Assembly: GCA_964387625.1 (NCBI GenBank)
Contig: CAYLWN010000023.1
Coordinates: 1 to 14,441, forward strand
Direction of reading: 5' to 3'
DNA from: CAYLWN01 sp964387625
GTDB lineage: Bacteria; Patescibacteriota; Microgenomatia; UBA10105
DNA: 14,441 bases
Shown: piece after piece, positions 6,676-13,688 of the stretch
Numbering within the stretch: the stretch's first letter is position 1
Layout: every line of letters starts with the position of its first letter
Notes under the pieces: model-generated
Database searches by the model: none
Seen by the model: only the letters and a program-made list of their open reading frames with translations
Told to the model about the DNA's origin: nothing
Translations under genes and position numbers: made by a program

Positions 6676-8493
6676 TCATCTTTTAAACCATTCCTCAAAA
6701 ATTTGTTTAGCAATAGGAGCTGCAACAACAGACCCTTCTCCGCCTTTTTCCACCAAAACTGTAACCACAATTTCCGGATCTCCGGAAATATAATTATCAT
6801 CCCGGGCAATTGGTAGTGGCGCAAATGCCGTAAACCAAGCATGGGTTTGGTTTTGTGGATCACCAAATTCCGCAGTTCCGGTTTTACAAGCCACATCTAT
6901 TTTTTTTCGTTCACCAAGACCCGAATCTGCAGTTAAGTTTTCTTTCATAATTTCAAAATCAAAAAATGCATAACCGGTTCCATCATATCCGCCTTCGTTC
7001 CCCTTAGTACATACTCTACGCATTCCTTCCGTAATTGTATCTATCGTGTCTTTTTTTATGTCCAATTTTTGACAGCTGGGTTTGGATTGATTTATATTTA
7101 AAAATTGTTGAGGCTCTGATTTGATCAATGTTGGCTTACATAAATATCCACCGCTGGCAATGACGTTGGTCCACATATTTGCCTGAAGTGGTGTAGTCAA
7201 TAAATCACCTTGACCGATAGCTATATGATAAGTATCACCCAAATACCAATCTTCTCCTCTGACTTTCTTGCGCCATACCGCATCAGGCATCAGGCCTTCT
7301 CCCTCTCCACTCAATTCAATACCTGTTTTTTGTCCTAAGCCAAATTTTTTTGCCCATTTGGAAATTTCAGAAATTCCCGTAGTTTCTCCTAATTTATAAA
7401 AATAAATATCATTACTGCGGGCAATGGCTTTTAAAATATTTACTTCCCCGTCAGTACGGCCATACTGGGTAAAAAACCAGTTAGCAAAACTGAAATCCCC
7501 AATTCTTATAATTCCGGTATCAGTAACTGAAGTAACGGATGTAAATTTTCCGCTCTCCAATCCCGCAACGCTCACGATTAATTTAAAAATTGATCCGGGC
7601 GGATAAACTCCGGATATTGCCCTGTTAAATAATTTCAGTTCCTGATCATTTATAAGTTGCGCATAATCTTTAGAAGACATTCCGGCAACAATTGCATTTG
7701 GATCAAAACTGGGAGTTGATACCAATGCTAAAATTTCTCCGCTTCTGGGTTTGGATGCAACTACTGCTCCTGTTTTGCCATCCATGGAAAAATAAGCCTT
7801 TTTCTGAATATCAATATCCAGAGTTAAATAAATATCACTTCCCGGTACTGCATCAACTTGACCCAAAGTTCTGATACGGTTATTGTTGGCATCAACTTCA
7901 ATCAATTCTTTTCCATCAATTCCCCGTAATTGTTTTTCTAAAATAGCTTCCAAACCCATTCTGCCTATGTGGTCTCCCAAATTATAATTTTGGTATTGAT
8001 AATATGGATTATTTAATTCTTCATCTGTTATTTCCGTCAAATAACCCAAAACTGATGCCGTTTCTTCAGGATAAAGATATTCCCGTTTGTAATCCATTTC
8101 ATAATTAATATTTACTTTTGTATGGGTTGCCCATTGTTCCAGTGTAAAAAAACTTTTTCCGCAATATTTATCATCGCTACATTTATTTTCTGCCCTAACT
8201 CCCGCAATATTTTCAAGAAGTGGAATTCCCCGACGGTCATAGATGATTCCTCGCGGAGCATGGATGATGAAAGTTCTGATCCTGTTTCCTTCTGACAATC
8301 TTTGATTTTCATTACCCTTAACTATAGTTAAATGAAATAAGCGGACTATTAAAGTAATGGAAAAAAATAACAATAAAAAATACAGCAACGTAAGTCTTAC
8401 ACCCCATCCGGTAAATTTATTAAAATCAAAGTCTCTTTTACGTCTTTTAAAAATAGTGACATTATCGCTGAAAGCTTTTCCTAGTTTGGGCAT
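6676..8493 (-). CDS. mrdA: Penicillin-binding protein 2, class B transpeptidase
   Basis: Cross-links peptidoglycan during lateral-wall growth in the MreB/RodA elongation complex. The 605-residue protein has a cytoplasmic N-terminus, one membrane anchor (about 33-55) and a dimerisation/pedestal domain starting with APRGIIYDRRG (79-89). The transpeptidase domain follows, with the acyl-serine motif S301-I-F-K304, the second motif S360-N-D362 (as in the SAD form of E. coli PBP2) and K537-T-G-T540. A loop of roughly 30 extra residues rich in Gly and acidic residues (about 500-532) precedes KTGT, and two close cysteines (105, 111) sit in the pedestal region; both are unlike E. coli PBP2. The stop is TGA. 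The gene is third in a leftward block after mreB and a PAP2-like gene. No rodA is in view. Confidence 0.93.
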   Translation of the reverse strand: MPKLGKAFSDNVTIFKRRKRDFDFNKFTGWGVRLTLLYFLLLFFSITLIVRLFHLTIVKGNENQRLSEGNRIRTFIIHAPRGIIYDRRGIPLLENIAGVRAENKCSDDKYCGKSFFTLEQWATHTKVNINYEMDYKREYLYPEETASVLGYLTEITDEELNNPYYQYQNYNLGDHIGRMGLEAILEKQLRGIDGKELIEVDANNNRIRTLGQVDAVPGSDIYLTLDIDIQKKAYFSMDGKTGAVVASKPRSGEILALVSTPSFDPNAIVAGMSSKDYAQLINDQELKLFNRAISGVYPPGSIFKLIVSVAGLESGKFTSVTSVTDTGIIRIGDFSFANWFFTQYGRTDGEVNILKAIARSNDIYFYKLGETTGISEISKWAKKFGLGQKTGIELSGEGEGLMPDAVWRKKVRGEDWYLGDTYHIAIGQGDLLTTPLQANMWTNVIASGGYLCKPTLIKSEPQQFLNINQSKPSCQKLDIKKDTIDTITEGMRRVCTKGNEGGYDGTGYAFFDFEIMKENLTADSGLGERKKIDVACKTGTAEFGDPQNQTHAWFTAFAPLPIARDDNYISGDPEIVVTVLVEKGGEGSVVAAPIAKQIFEEWFKR

Positions 8494-8536
8494 AATAAAA
8501 ATAATTGATGATTTATAAAATAAAATATTGTTCGAG

Positions 8537-8569
8537 TCCCGCCCTGCCTGCGCAGGCAGGTTTGCGGGA
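8537..8569. repeat. GC-rich intergenic palindrome
   Basis: A perfect 18-bp palindrome CCTGCCTGCGCAGGCAGG (8543-8560) is enclosed by TCCCGC (8537-8542) and GCGGGA (8564-8569), giving a 15-bp stem with a 3-base bulge. It resembles the palindrome at 947-966. It lies in the 146-bp gap between the PAP2-like gene and the PBP2 gene. It could terminate or protect transcripts, but no T-run follows on either strand. Confidence 0.8.
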
Positions 8570-8587
8570 TGAAAACTACACTAAAAA

Positions 8588-8618
8588 CTTCTCTCCCGAC
8601 ATATCGTCGGGATCGAAG
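8588..8618. repeat. Second intergenic hairpin, CCCGAC/GTCGGG type
   Basis: TCCCGAC (8594-8600), loop ATATC, then GTCGGGA (8606-8612), enclosed by CTTC (8588-8591) and GAAG (8615-8618). It looks like a relative of the imperfect CCGA/TCGG core in the element at 990-1027. It lies 18 bases after the previous palindrome, so this gap holds two independent hairpins. Confidence 0.7.
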
Positions 8619-8639
8619 AATAATTGATTTGAAGTTATT

Positions 8640-9212
8640 TTAAACCAATTTGAAAAATAATCCTAATTGAAAAACAACTAATGATAATAATACTCCTACA
8701 ATCGCTTGTGAAATTGTGTGATTTTTTCTGTAAACTCTTGACCAAACAATTACCGGAATGATAAATCCGGAAAACCAATAAAATGGCAGCCAAATATTGG
8801 AAATTACCAAACAGGCAATCGTTACCGTTGAAGTATGACCGGAAATTTTCCAAAAAAGGGTAATTGCAAATAACAATAAAAATTGAACTATTAATAAAAT
8901 ATTTAGATTGGTTATATTTGTATAAGAAAACTTTTGATAAATAAACATAACTATCAATGCAATGCAAAATAAAATGGAAAATGTGAGTGGCCGTTCTTTT
9001 CGTATACTTATATCCCAATCACTGATTTTTTTATATTTTTTTAATAAGTAAAGAGTTAAAACACTGGGTACTATTCCAAATGCCAGTAAAATAATTATTC
9101 CGCCCAAAAATTGTGATTTTAAATTGGAATTTGCAAGTACCACCACATAGGTGGCAATAATTGCTATCAGGGGTGAAAATATCCAAGACGCTAAATCTGC
9201 TGTTTTTCGCAT
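8640..9212 (-). CDS. Divergent PAP2-superfamily membrane protein
   Basis: A 190-residue, almost wholly hydrophobic protein with about six membrane segments. It keeps a recognisable but altered PAP2 signature set. Motif 1 is D67-x6-R74-P75, with Asp where Lys is usual. Motif 2 is S124-G125-H126. Motif 3 is S158-R159-x5-H165-x3-Q169, with Gln replacing the usual relay Asp; Gln at this site is also seen in glucose-6-phosphatase-type members. The two essential histidines and the SR pair are present, so catalysis is possible. It lies between mreB and the PBP2 gene on the same strand, which suggests a role in envelope lipid or lipid-carrier metabolism (inference). Gaps on both sides hold palindromic elements, so it may be transcribed separately from its neighbours. 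No Shine-Dalgarno site. Confidence 0.75.
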   Translation of the reverse strand: MRKTADLASWIFSPLIAIIATYVVVLANSNLKSQFLGGIIILLAFGIVPSVLTLYLLKKYKKISDWDISIRKERPLTFSILFCIALIVMFIYQKFSYTNITNLNILLIVQFLLLFAITLFWKISGHTSTVTIACLVISNIWLPFYWFSGFIIPVIVWSRVYRKNHTISQAIVGVLLSLVVFQLGLFFKLV

Positions 9213-9225
9213 AAAATTATTTGTT

Positions 9226-9275
9226 GTCTGGCAAAGCCAGATCCTGTCTGCCTACGCAGTCAGGCTTTGCAGGAC
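9226..9275. terminator. Large hairpin downstream of mreB, possible terminator
   Basis: A 50-bp structured element: GTC (9226-9228) pairs with GAC (9273-9275), GCAAAGCC (9231-9238) pairs exactly with GGCTTTGC (9263-9270), and an inner CTGC/GCAG stem (9248-9251 with 9256-9259) lies in the loop. An alternative small hairpin TCTGGC-AAA-GCCAGA spans 9227-9241. On the minus strand it follows the mreB stop by about 35 bases and precedes the PAP2-like start by 13. It lacks a clean U-tract, so a termination role is uncertain; it may simply be another mobile palindrome. Confidence 0.5.
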
Positions 9276-9310
9276 ATTTTTATTAAGTTAAGTTTGAAAA
9301 ATGTTTGAGT

Positions 9311-10360
9311 TTATTTAAGACCACCTGTTACCTTAACCCTATGCAAAAGTGATTCATCTTCAAGCAATCTCAAGGCACCTCTAACAACTGATGTTTGCGG
9401 ATCTTCAGCCACCCAAACCGGCATTTTCACTTCTTGAGATATCAATTTATCAAGCCCCTTTAATTGTGAACTGCCTCCAGCCAAAGTGATACCTTGTTCC
9501 ATAATGTCGCTAATAAATTCAGGCGGTGTTTCCTCAAGTACTTCTTTTATTTGGGAAATTATATTGTTTATAACCGTTCCCAAAGCTTCACGTATTTCCA
9601 TTGAATTTAATTTCATGGATTTTGGGAGTCCTGATTCTAAATCTCTACCTCTAACAACTGTTTGTTTATCATTTTCACTCATAAAAGCAGATCCGATGGT
9701 AATTTTTACTTCTTCTGCGGTTGGCTCACCTATTAAAAGAGAATGTTTAAGTCTGGCAAAAGTAATCAAAGCCTGATCCATTTCATCACCGGCAATTCTT
9801 ATCGAACGGTTCACCACTATGCCTCCTAAAGAGATGACAGCAATTTCCGTTGTCCCACCGCCAATATCCACAATCATTGAACCTTTTGACTCTTGAATAG
9901 GTAAATTTGCCCCAATAGCAGCTGCCATAGGCTCTTCAATCAGATATGCAACTCTTGCACCTGCATCCAAAGCAGCCTCCTGAACTGCCCGGCGTTCCAC
10001 TTCTGTCACGCCCGACGGTATACCAATAACAACTTTGGGTCTGGGTATGTTCGGATAATATTTTTGCGGACGTTCATGCACTAATTTTATATAATGAGCT
10101 AGCATTGCAGCAGTGGCATCAAAATCAGAAATTACACCATGACGAAGTGGACGCAGCGCTTCTATTGATTGAGGAGTTTTACCTAACATTTTTTTGGCTT
10201 CACTGCCAATAGCCAAAACTTTTTTACTTTTTCTATGTCTGGCAACTACTGATGGTTCGCGGATCACAATTCCTTTACCTTTTATTGCCACTAAAATATT
10301 TGCCGTGCCAAGATCAATAGCCAGATCATGCGAGAATAATCCAAAAAGAAAGTCAAACAT
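9311..10360 (-). CDS. mreB: Rod shape-determining protein MreB
   Basis: Actin-like ATPase that polymerises on the inner membrane face and guides lateral peptidoglycan synthesis. Starting at the ATG at 10360, the protein has 349 residues. It opens with an amphipathic membrane-binding stretch (MFDFLFGLFS), then phosphate-1 loop DLGTAN (16-21), LIEEPMAAAIG (140-150), phosphate-2 loop MIVDIGGGT (about 162-170) and the adenosine loop ITLAGGSSQLKG near the C-terminus. A TTG at 10369 would add three residues, but it falls at the predicted transcription start, so I reject it. The extended -10 at 10374-10382 leaves a leader of only about 6-8 bases. mreC, mreD and rodA, the frequent partners, are absent from this side; the next genes are a PAP2-like protein and PBP2. 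Confidence 0.96.
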   Translation of the reverse strand: MFDFLFGLFSHDLAIDLGTANILVAIKGKGIVIREPSVVARHRKSKKVLAIGSEAKKMLGKTPQSIEALRPLRHGVISDFDATAAMLAHYIKLVHERPQKYYPNIPRPKVVIGIPSGVTEVERRAVQEAALDAGARVAYLIEEPMAAAIGANLPIQESKGSMIVDIGGGTTEIAVISLGGIVVNRSIRIAGDEMDQALITFARLKHSLLIGEPTAEEVKITIGSAFMSENDKQTVVRGRDLESGLPKSMKLNSMEIREALGTVINNIISQIKEVLEETPPEFISDIMEQGITLAGGSSQLKGLDKLISQEVKMPVWVAEDPQTSVVRGALRLLEDESLLHRVKVTGGLK

Positions 10361-10373
10361 AAAAGTCAATTGC

Positions 10374-10382
10374 AGTATATCA
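10374..10382 (-). promoter_or_regulatory. Extended -10 promoter for mreB
   Basis: The minus strand reads TGATATACT: a TGN extension followed by TATACT (one mismatch to TATAAT). Its end is 13 bases before the mreB ATG, so the predicted start of transcription lies about 6-8 bases upstream of the codon. No good -35 hexamer is present, as is common for extended -10 promoters. Confidence 0.5.
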
Positions 10383-10400
10383 TAGGTTATTCATAATTTC

Positions 10401-10409
10401 TGATATAAT
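10401..10409 (+). promoter_or_regulatory. Extended -10 promoter, predicted leaderless start
   Basis: TGATATAAT is a perfect extended -10. The ATG at 10416 begins six bases after it (10410-10415 intervene), which is where transcription would normally start. The mRNA should therefore begin at or within a base or two of the start codon. This argues against the in-frame TTG at 10410, which lies directly against the -10. Confidence 0.55.
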
Positions 10410-10415
10410 TTGCTC

Positions 10416-12647
10416 ATGAAGCTTGAAAAAGTTTTGGATAAAATCATTGAATACGGTTTTTACCTTTTATTCTTTGCTACACCTTTATTGTTTAACCCTT
10501 CCAGAAATTTCCCGTCTTACGAACTTTTTGAATGGAACAAGATGATTTTTGTGTATTTTATGACTGTTTTAATAACCGGTGCATGGATTGGGAAAATGAT
10601 TTTAAATAAAAAATTTCTCGTTAAACGAACGCCTTTTGATATACCACTAGTTTTATTTTTAATTTCCCAAGGACTTTCTACATTATTTTCAATTGATAGA
10701 CATGTGTCAATTTTCGGATATTATTCCCGATTTCATGGTGGTTTACTATCTACAATTTCTTATCTTTTATTGTTTTATGCATTTGTGGCAAATTTTGAAA
10801 GCGTTAAACTTAAGCGTTTATTTTCATTTATCATGTCATCAGCCATTGTTGTAGTAATTTACGGGATTTTGGAAAAATTCGGTATTGACGCCAATATGTG
10901 GGTACAAGATGTACGATCAAGGGTTTTTTCAACCCTGGGGCAACCTAATTGGCTGGCAGCATACCTAGCTATTCTAATACCTCTGTTGCTTTATAAATTG
11001 TTTGAAAAATTCAATCCTTCGACTTCGCTCAGGACAGGAATGCAAAATGACAATGAAAAATTTAAAATTAAATTACTAAACATTGTCAGTTTAATTTTAA
11101 TTGGATTATTAGCCTACATCTGTTTACTGTTTACCAAATCCAGATCCGGGTTTTTGGGTTTTTGGGGAGCAAATATTATTTTCTGGATCGGATTGTTTTT
11201 GATTAAAAATTGGCATTGGGTTAAAATTATAAAATTTCAAAACATAGGTTCTCAGTTAGAAAAACTAATCCCTAATAATAAATCTACATTGATTAATTCT
11301 CTTTTATCAGGATGGAACAATACTCTGATACGCATTTTTCTGCTTGCCAATTTTTCATTATTGATTATCAATTTTATAATCCGCACCCCATTTCCTCAAT
11401 ATAATAAATATTTCACATGGGAAATCACCCAAAAACAAATGCAACCGGAGGAAACCACAGTTCCGGTTGGAGATTCTGTCATCAATATCGGTATTACTGA
11501 TTCATCAACAATCAGGAAAATTGTCTGGAAAGGAGCTTTGGATATAGCTAGAGCATATCCAATATTTGGTACAGGTCCGGAAACTTTTGCTTATGCATAT
11601 TATAAATTCCGCCCTGCCGAGCATAATCTTACTTCTGAATGGGATTTTCTATATAACAAGGCGCATAATGAATATTTAAATTTTGCTGCCACCAGTGGGT
11701 TTTTAGGTTTGGGAATATATTTATTACTGATTATTTGGATACTTGCTTGGATAATTGGTAAATTGTTTCAAACTGCGGATTTCCAAAATAAAGTTTTTAT
11801 TTTGTCTTTGCTGGCAGCATTTATATCCATTTTGATAACCAACTTTTTCGGTTTTTCAGTGGTAATTGTCGGGCTGTATTTTTTCTTTATACCGGCATTT
11901 GTTTTTATTTTAAAATATCCCGTTATTTCTGTCTCAAATCCAGAAAATGAGCCTGCCAAACTGGTTATTTGGCAAAAAATTCTCTTAATATCCCTAAGTC
12001 TTGCCGTCTTATATCTTTGCATCTCGCTGTCTATTTACTGGTTGGCAGATTCTTTTTATGCCAGAGCAGTTAATTCCGGCAGACAAACAATCTACGACCA
12101 AGCATATAAAGAAATTAATATCGCAATCGATATGAAATCTGATGAACCAAATTATCATGATGAAAAAGCCAATATTACGAGTTCCTTGGCTTTGGCAGCT
12201 TTTGAACAACAGGATGCTACCCTTTCATCTAAATATGTGCTCGAAGCGGTTAGTGAATCAACCAAAGCTCTTAAAATCAGCCCGCAAAATATCAATTTCT
12301 GGAAAACCAGAACCAGAATTTTATTTGCCCTGTCTGATATCAACTCTGCTTTTTCTCAATCAGCACTTGAAGCAATCAAGATAACACAAGAATTAGCCCC
12401 AACTGATGCTAAAATAAGTTATAATGTGGCAGTAATTGCCAGCCGGGTAGAAAAATTTGACGAAGCAATTCAAGCTTTACAAAAAGCTATTACACTCAAA
12501 CCGGATTACAGAGATGCATATATTGCTTTATCAATTTTTTATACCGAAACCGGTAAAAAAGATAAAGCCAAAGAAATTTTGGAAGAAGTACTTAAAAAAA
12601 TCGATCCCAATGACATGGAAGTAAAAACCAGGTTGGAAAAACTGTAA
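10416..12647 (+). CDS. O-antigen ligase/Wzy-like polytopic membrane protein with C-terminal TPRs
   Basis: Probable glycan polymerase or ligase that uses lipid-linked sugars at the outer membrane face. Of 743 residues, about 1-550 contain a dozen or so membrane segments with Wzy_C/O-antigen-ligase features: STLGQPNWLAAYLA (near 172-185), LLFTKSRSGFLG (near 236-247) and a large loop followed by AHNEYLNFAATSGFLGLGIYL (near 416-436). Residues from about 560 to the end are soluble and helical, with at least two clear TPR units close to the C-terminus (VAVIASRVEKFDEAIQALQK and the next helix pair). Ligase-TPR fusions are common in CPR and other bacteria. The peptide NPSTSLRTG (200-208) between two membrane segments is encoded by a dispersed repeat. 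The gene is divergent from mreB. Whether it acts on glycans or glycosylates proteins cannot be told. Confidence 0.88.
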   Translation: MKLEKVLDKIIEYGFYLLFFATPLLFNPSRNFPSYELFEWNKMIFVYFMTVLITGAWIGKMILNKKFLVKRTPFDIPLVLFLISQGLSTLFSIDRHVSIFGYYSRFHGGLLSTISYLLLFYAFVANFESVKLKRLFSFIMSSAIVVVIYGILEKFGIDANMWVQDVRSRVFSTLGQPNWLAAYLAILIPLLLYKLFEKFNPSTSLRTGMQNDNEKFKIKLLNIVSLILIGLLAYICLLFTKSRSGFLGFWGANIIFWIGLFLIKNWHWVKIIKFQNIGSQLEKLIPNNKSTLINSLLSGWNNTLIRIFLLANFSLLIINFIIRTPFPQYNKYFTWEITQKQMQPEETTVPVGDSVINIGITDSSTIRKIVWKGALDIARAYPIFGTGPETFAYAYYKFRPAEHNLTSEWDFLYNKAHNEYLNFAATSGFLGLGIYLLLIIWILAWIIGKLFQTADFQNKVFILSLLAAFISILITNFFGFSVVIVGLYFFFIPAFVFILKYPVISVSNPENEPAKLVIWQKILLISLSLAVLYLCISLSIYWLADSFYARAVNSGRQTIYDQAYKEINIAIDMKSDEPNYHDEKANITSSLALAAFEQQDATLSSKYVLEAVSESTKALKISPQNINFWKTRTRILFALSDINSAFSQSALEAIKITQELAPTDAKISYNVAVIASRVEKFDEAIQALQKAITLKPDYRDAYIALSIFYTETGKKDKAKEILEEVLKKIDPNDMEVKTRLEKL
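11013..11039 (+). repeat. Dispersed repeat inserted in frame (NPSTSLRTG peptide)
   Basis: CCTTCGACTTCGCTCAGGA (11016-11034), followed by CAGG, joins the two outer halves of the intergenic element at 990-1027 without its palindromic core. It is read as N200-PSTSLRTG within a polar loop of the membrane protein, where a short insertion would be tolerated. The following GCAAAATGACAAT also resembles the tail GATGACAAT at 12-20. Confidence 0.75.
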
Positions 12648-12650
12648 AAT

Positions 12651-12726
12651 AGTTCGTAGTATATGCGAAAGTTCGTAGTTCGTAGCAGCAAATTTACTGT
12701 GAACTACGAACTGCTAACTAATAACT
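12651..12726. repeat. Inverted 7-bp tandem repeat array upstream of def
   Basis: AGTTCGT occurs at 12651-12657, 12670-12676 and 12677-12683. After a 15-base spacer come four units of opposite polarity: GTGAACT, ACGAACT, GCTAACT, AATAACT (12699-12726). AGTTCGTAG (12670-12678) is an exact inverted repeat of CTACGAACT (12704-12712). The array ends five bases before the def ATG (AAATT spacer). TTTACTGTGAAC and GAACTGCTAACTA occur here and, in the same order, on the minus strand just 5' of topA. The array starts three bases after the preceding stop codon. Confidence 0.85.
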
Positions 12727-12731
12727 AAATT

Positions 12732-13274
12732 ATGAAATTAATCGTAACTGTGCCAAATAAAGTATTAATCGAAAAAGCTATCGATGTGATTAATATTGAT
12801 AAAGAAATAAAACAAATTATCGACCGCATGAAAACAGCATTGATAAATTCAACTGATCCCAAAGGCGTAGGATTGGCTGCTCCGCAAATTGGTAAGTCTG
12901 TACGGATATTTTTGATGCGCCCGGAAGAAACAGACCCAATCAAAGTATTTATAAATCCTAAAATTGTTTCCCAAAGCAAAATATTAGTAAAAGGTATTCC
13001 CGATGAGGACGCGAAACTTGAAGGATGTCTGTCAATTCCAAAAATCTGGGGTAGTGTCAATCGTCATAAATCAGTTACTATAACTTATCTAGATGAAACC
13101 GGCAAACTGTATAAACAGACATTTACCGGTTTTGAAAGCGTCATTATCCAACACGAAATGGATCATTTAGACGGAACTCTTTTTACCAAACGGGTAATTG
13201 AACAAAAAGGCCAGCTTTACCAACCTACTATTGATGATAAAGGTCAAGAAGTTTTAGAACCGATAGATATATAG
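12732..13274 (+). CDS. def: Peptide deformylase
   Basis: Removes the N-formyl group from the first methionine of nascent proteins at the ribosome exit. The length (180) is normal. The three family motifs are complete: G45-VGLAAPQIG54, E97-G-C99-L-S101 and H141-E142-M-D-H145. Cys99, His141 and His145 bind the catalytic metal and Glu142 is the general base. The start ATG lies five bases after the 7-bp array, with no Shine-Dalgarno site. Together with fmt 475 bp downstream it would form the usual def-fmt pair, here split by the four-helix-bundle gene. The C-terminus ends in an acidic tail (about 165-180) without known role. Confidence 0.96.
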   Translation: MKLIVTVPNKVLIEKAIDVINIDKEIKQIIDRMKTALINSTDPKGVGLAAPQIGKSVRIFLMRPEETDPIKVFINPKIVSQSKILVKGIPDEDAKLEGCLSIPKIWGSVNRHKSVTITYLDETGKLYKQTFTGFESVIIQHEMDHLDGTLFTKRVIEQKGQLYQPTIDDKGQEVLEPIDI

Positions 13275-13277
13275 ACT

Positions 13278-13312
13278 AATTTGAAATTTAAAATTTACAA
13301 TTTTCAATAAAA
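13278..13312 (+). repeat. AT-only 7-bp tandem repeat before the four-helix-bundle gene
   Basis: Five consecutive 7-bp units AATTTGA, AATTTAA, AATTTAC, AATTTTC, AATAAAA occupy 13278-13312 and end five bases before the ATG at 13318, three bases after the def stop. The position and period match the NNNAACT arrays, but the A/T-only composition makes chance periodicity more likely here. Confidence 0.5.
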
Positions 13313-13317
13313 TTTAA

Positions 13318-13677
13318 ATGAATAAAATTGAAAATAAGAAATACGATTTAGAGGAAAGAACATCAAAGTTTTCAGAATCAATAATTGATTTGTGTAAAAC
13401 GATACCAAAAACAATTATTACTATCCCAATTATTAGTCAATTAATTAGATCTGGAACAAGTATTGGAGCAAATTATTGTGAAGCAAATGGCGGATCCAGC
13501 AAAAAAGATTTCTATAATAAAATATATATTTGTAAAAAGGAAGCTAAAGAAACAAAATATTGGTTAAAACTATTAATTCATGCTATAGAAAAACCTGTTA
13601 ATCAATACCAAATATTAAGGGATGAGGTCCAAGAATTAACCTTAATATTTTCAGCTATAGCAAATAAATCAAAATAA
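13318..13677 (+). CDS. Four-helix-bundle protein (23S rRNA intervening-sequence family)
   Basis: A 119-residue, wholly helical soluble protein. The segments YDLEERTSKFSESIIDLC, LIRSGTSIGANYCEAN (about 42-57), SKKDFYNKIYICKKEAKET and a last helix to the C-terminus match the four-helix-bundle family first found encoded within intervening sequences of 23S rRNA genes, and later found as stand-alone genes, very often in CPR genomes. Its function is unknown; nucleic-acid binding is often suggested. Here it is not in an rRNA gene but between def and fmt, flanked on both sides by AT-rich 7-bp arrays sharing TAATTTGAA. That raises the possibility that it is a mobile cassette (inference). The related Avd protein of diversity-generating retroelements is a structural relative, but no reverse transcriptase or template repeat is seen. 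Confidence 0.88.
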   Translation: MNKIENKKYDLEERTSKFSESIIDLCKTIPKTIITIPIISQLIRSGTSIGANYCEANGGSSKKDFYNKIYICKKEAKETKYWLKLLIHAIEKPVNQYQILRDEVQELTLIFSAIANKSK

Positions 13678-13688
13678 AATGTTTAATT

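Noticed and set aside
6676..6678. UGA recoded as glycine (Gracilibacteria/SR1 code)
   Set aside because: PBP2 ends naturally at this TGA, and no gene in the window needs UGA to be read through.
8530..8542. GTTCGAGTCCCGC resembles the T-loop and 3' T-stem of a tRNA
   Set aside because: No matching 5' T-stem, anticodon arm or acceptor stem is found around it; the CCCGC is explained by pairing with GCGGGA in the palindrome.
8635..9018. Minus-strand 127-codon open frame overlapping the PAP2-like gene
   Set aside because: It overlaps a longer frame with recognisable membrane segments and PAP2 motifs, and itself shows no family features.
10360..10416. TTG starts at 10369 (mreB) and 10410 (O-antigen-ligase-like gene)
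   Set aside because: Both fall at or upstream of the predicted transcription starts, and ATG codons follow within nine bases; ATG is preferred.
13318..13677. Diversity-generating retroelement (Avd-like four-helix bundle)
   Set aside because: No reverse transcriptase, template repeat or variable repeat in the window; the sequence fits the 23S-IVS subfamily better.
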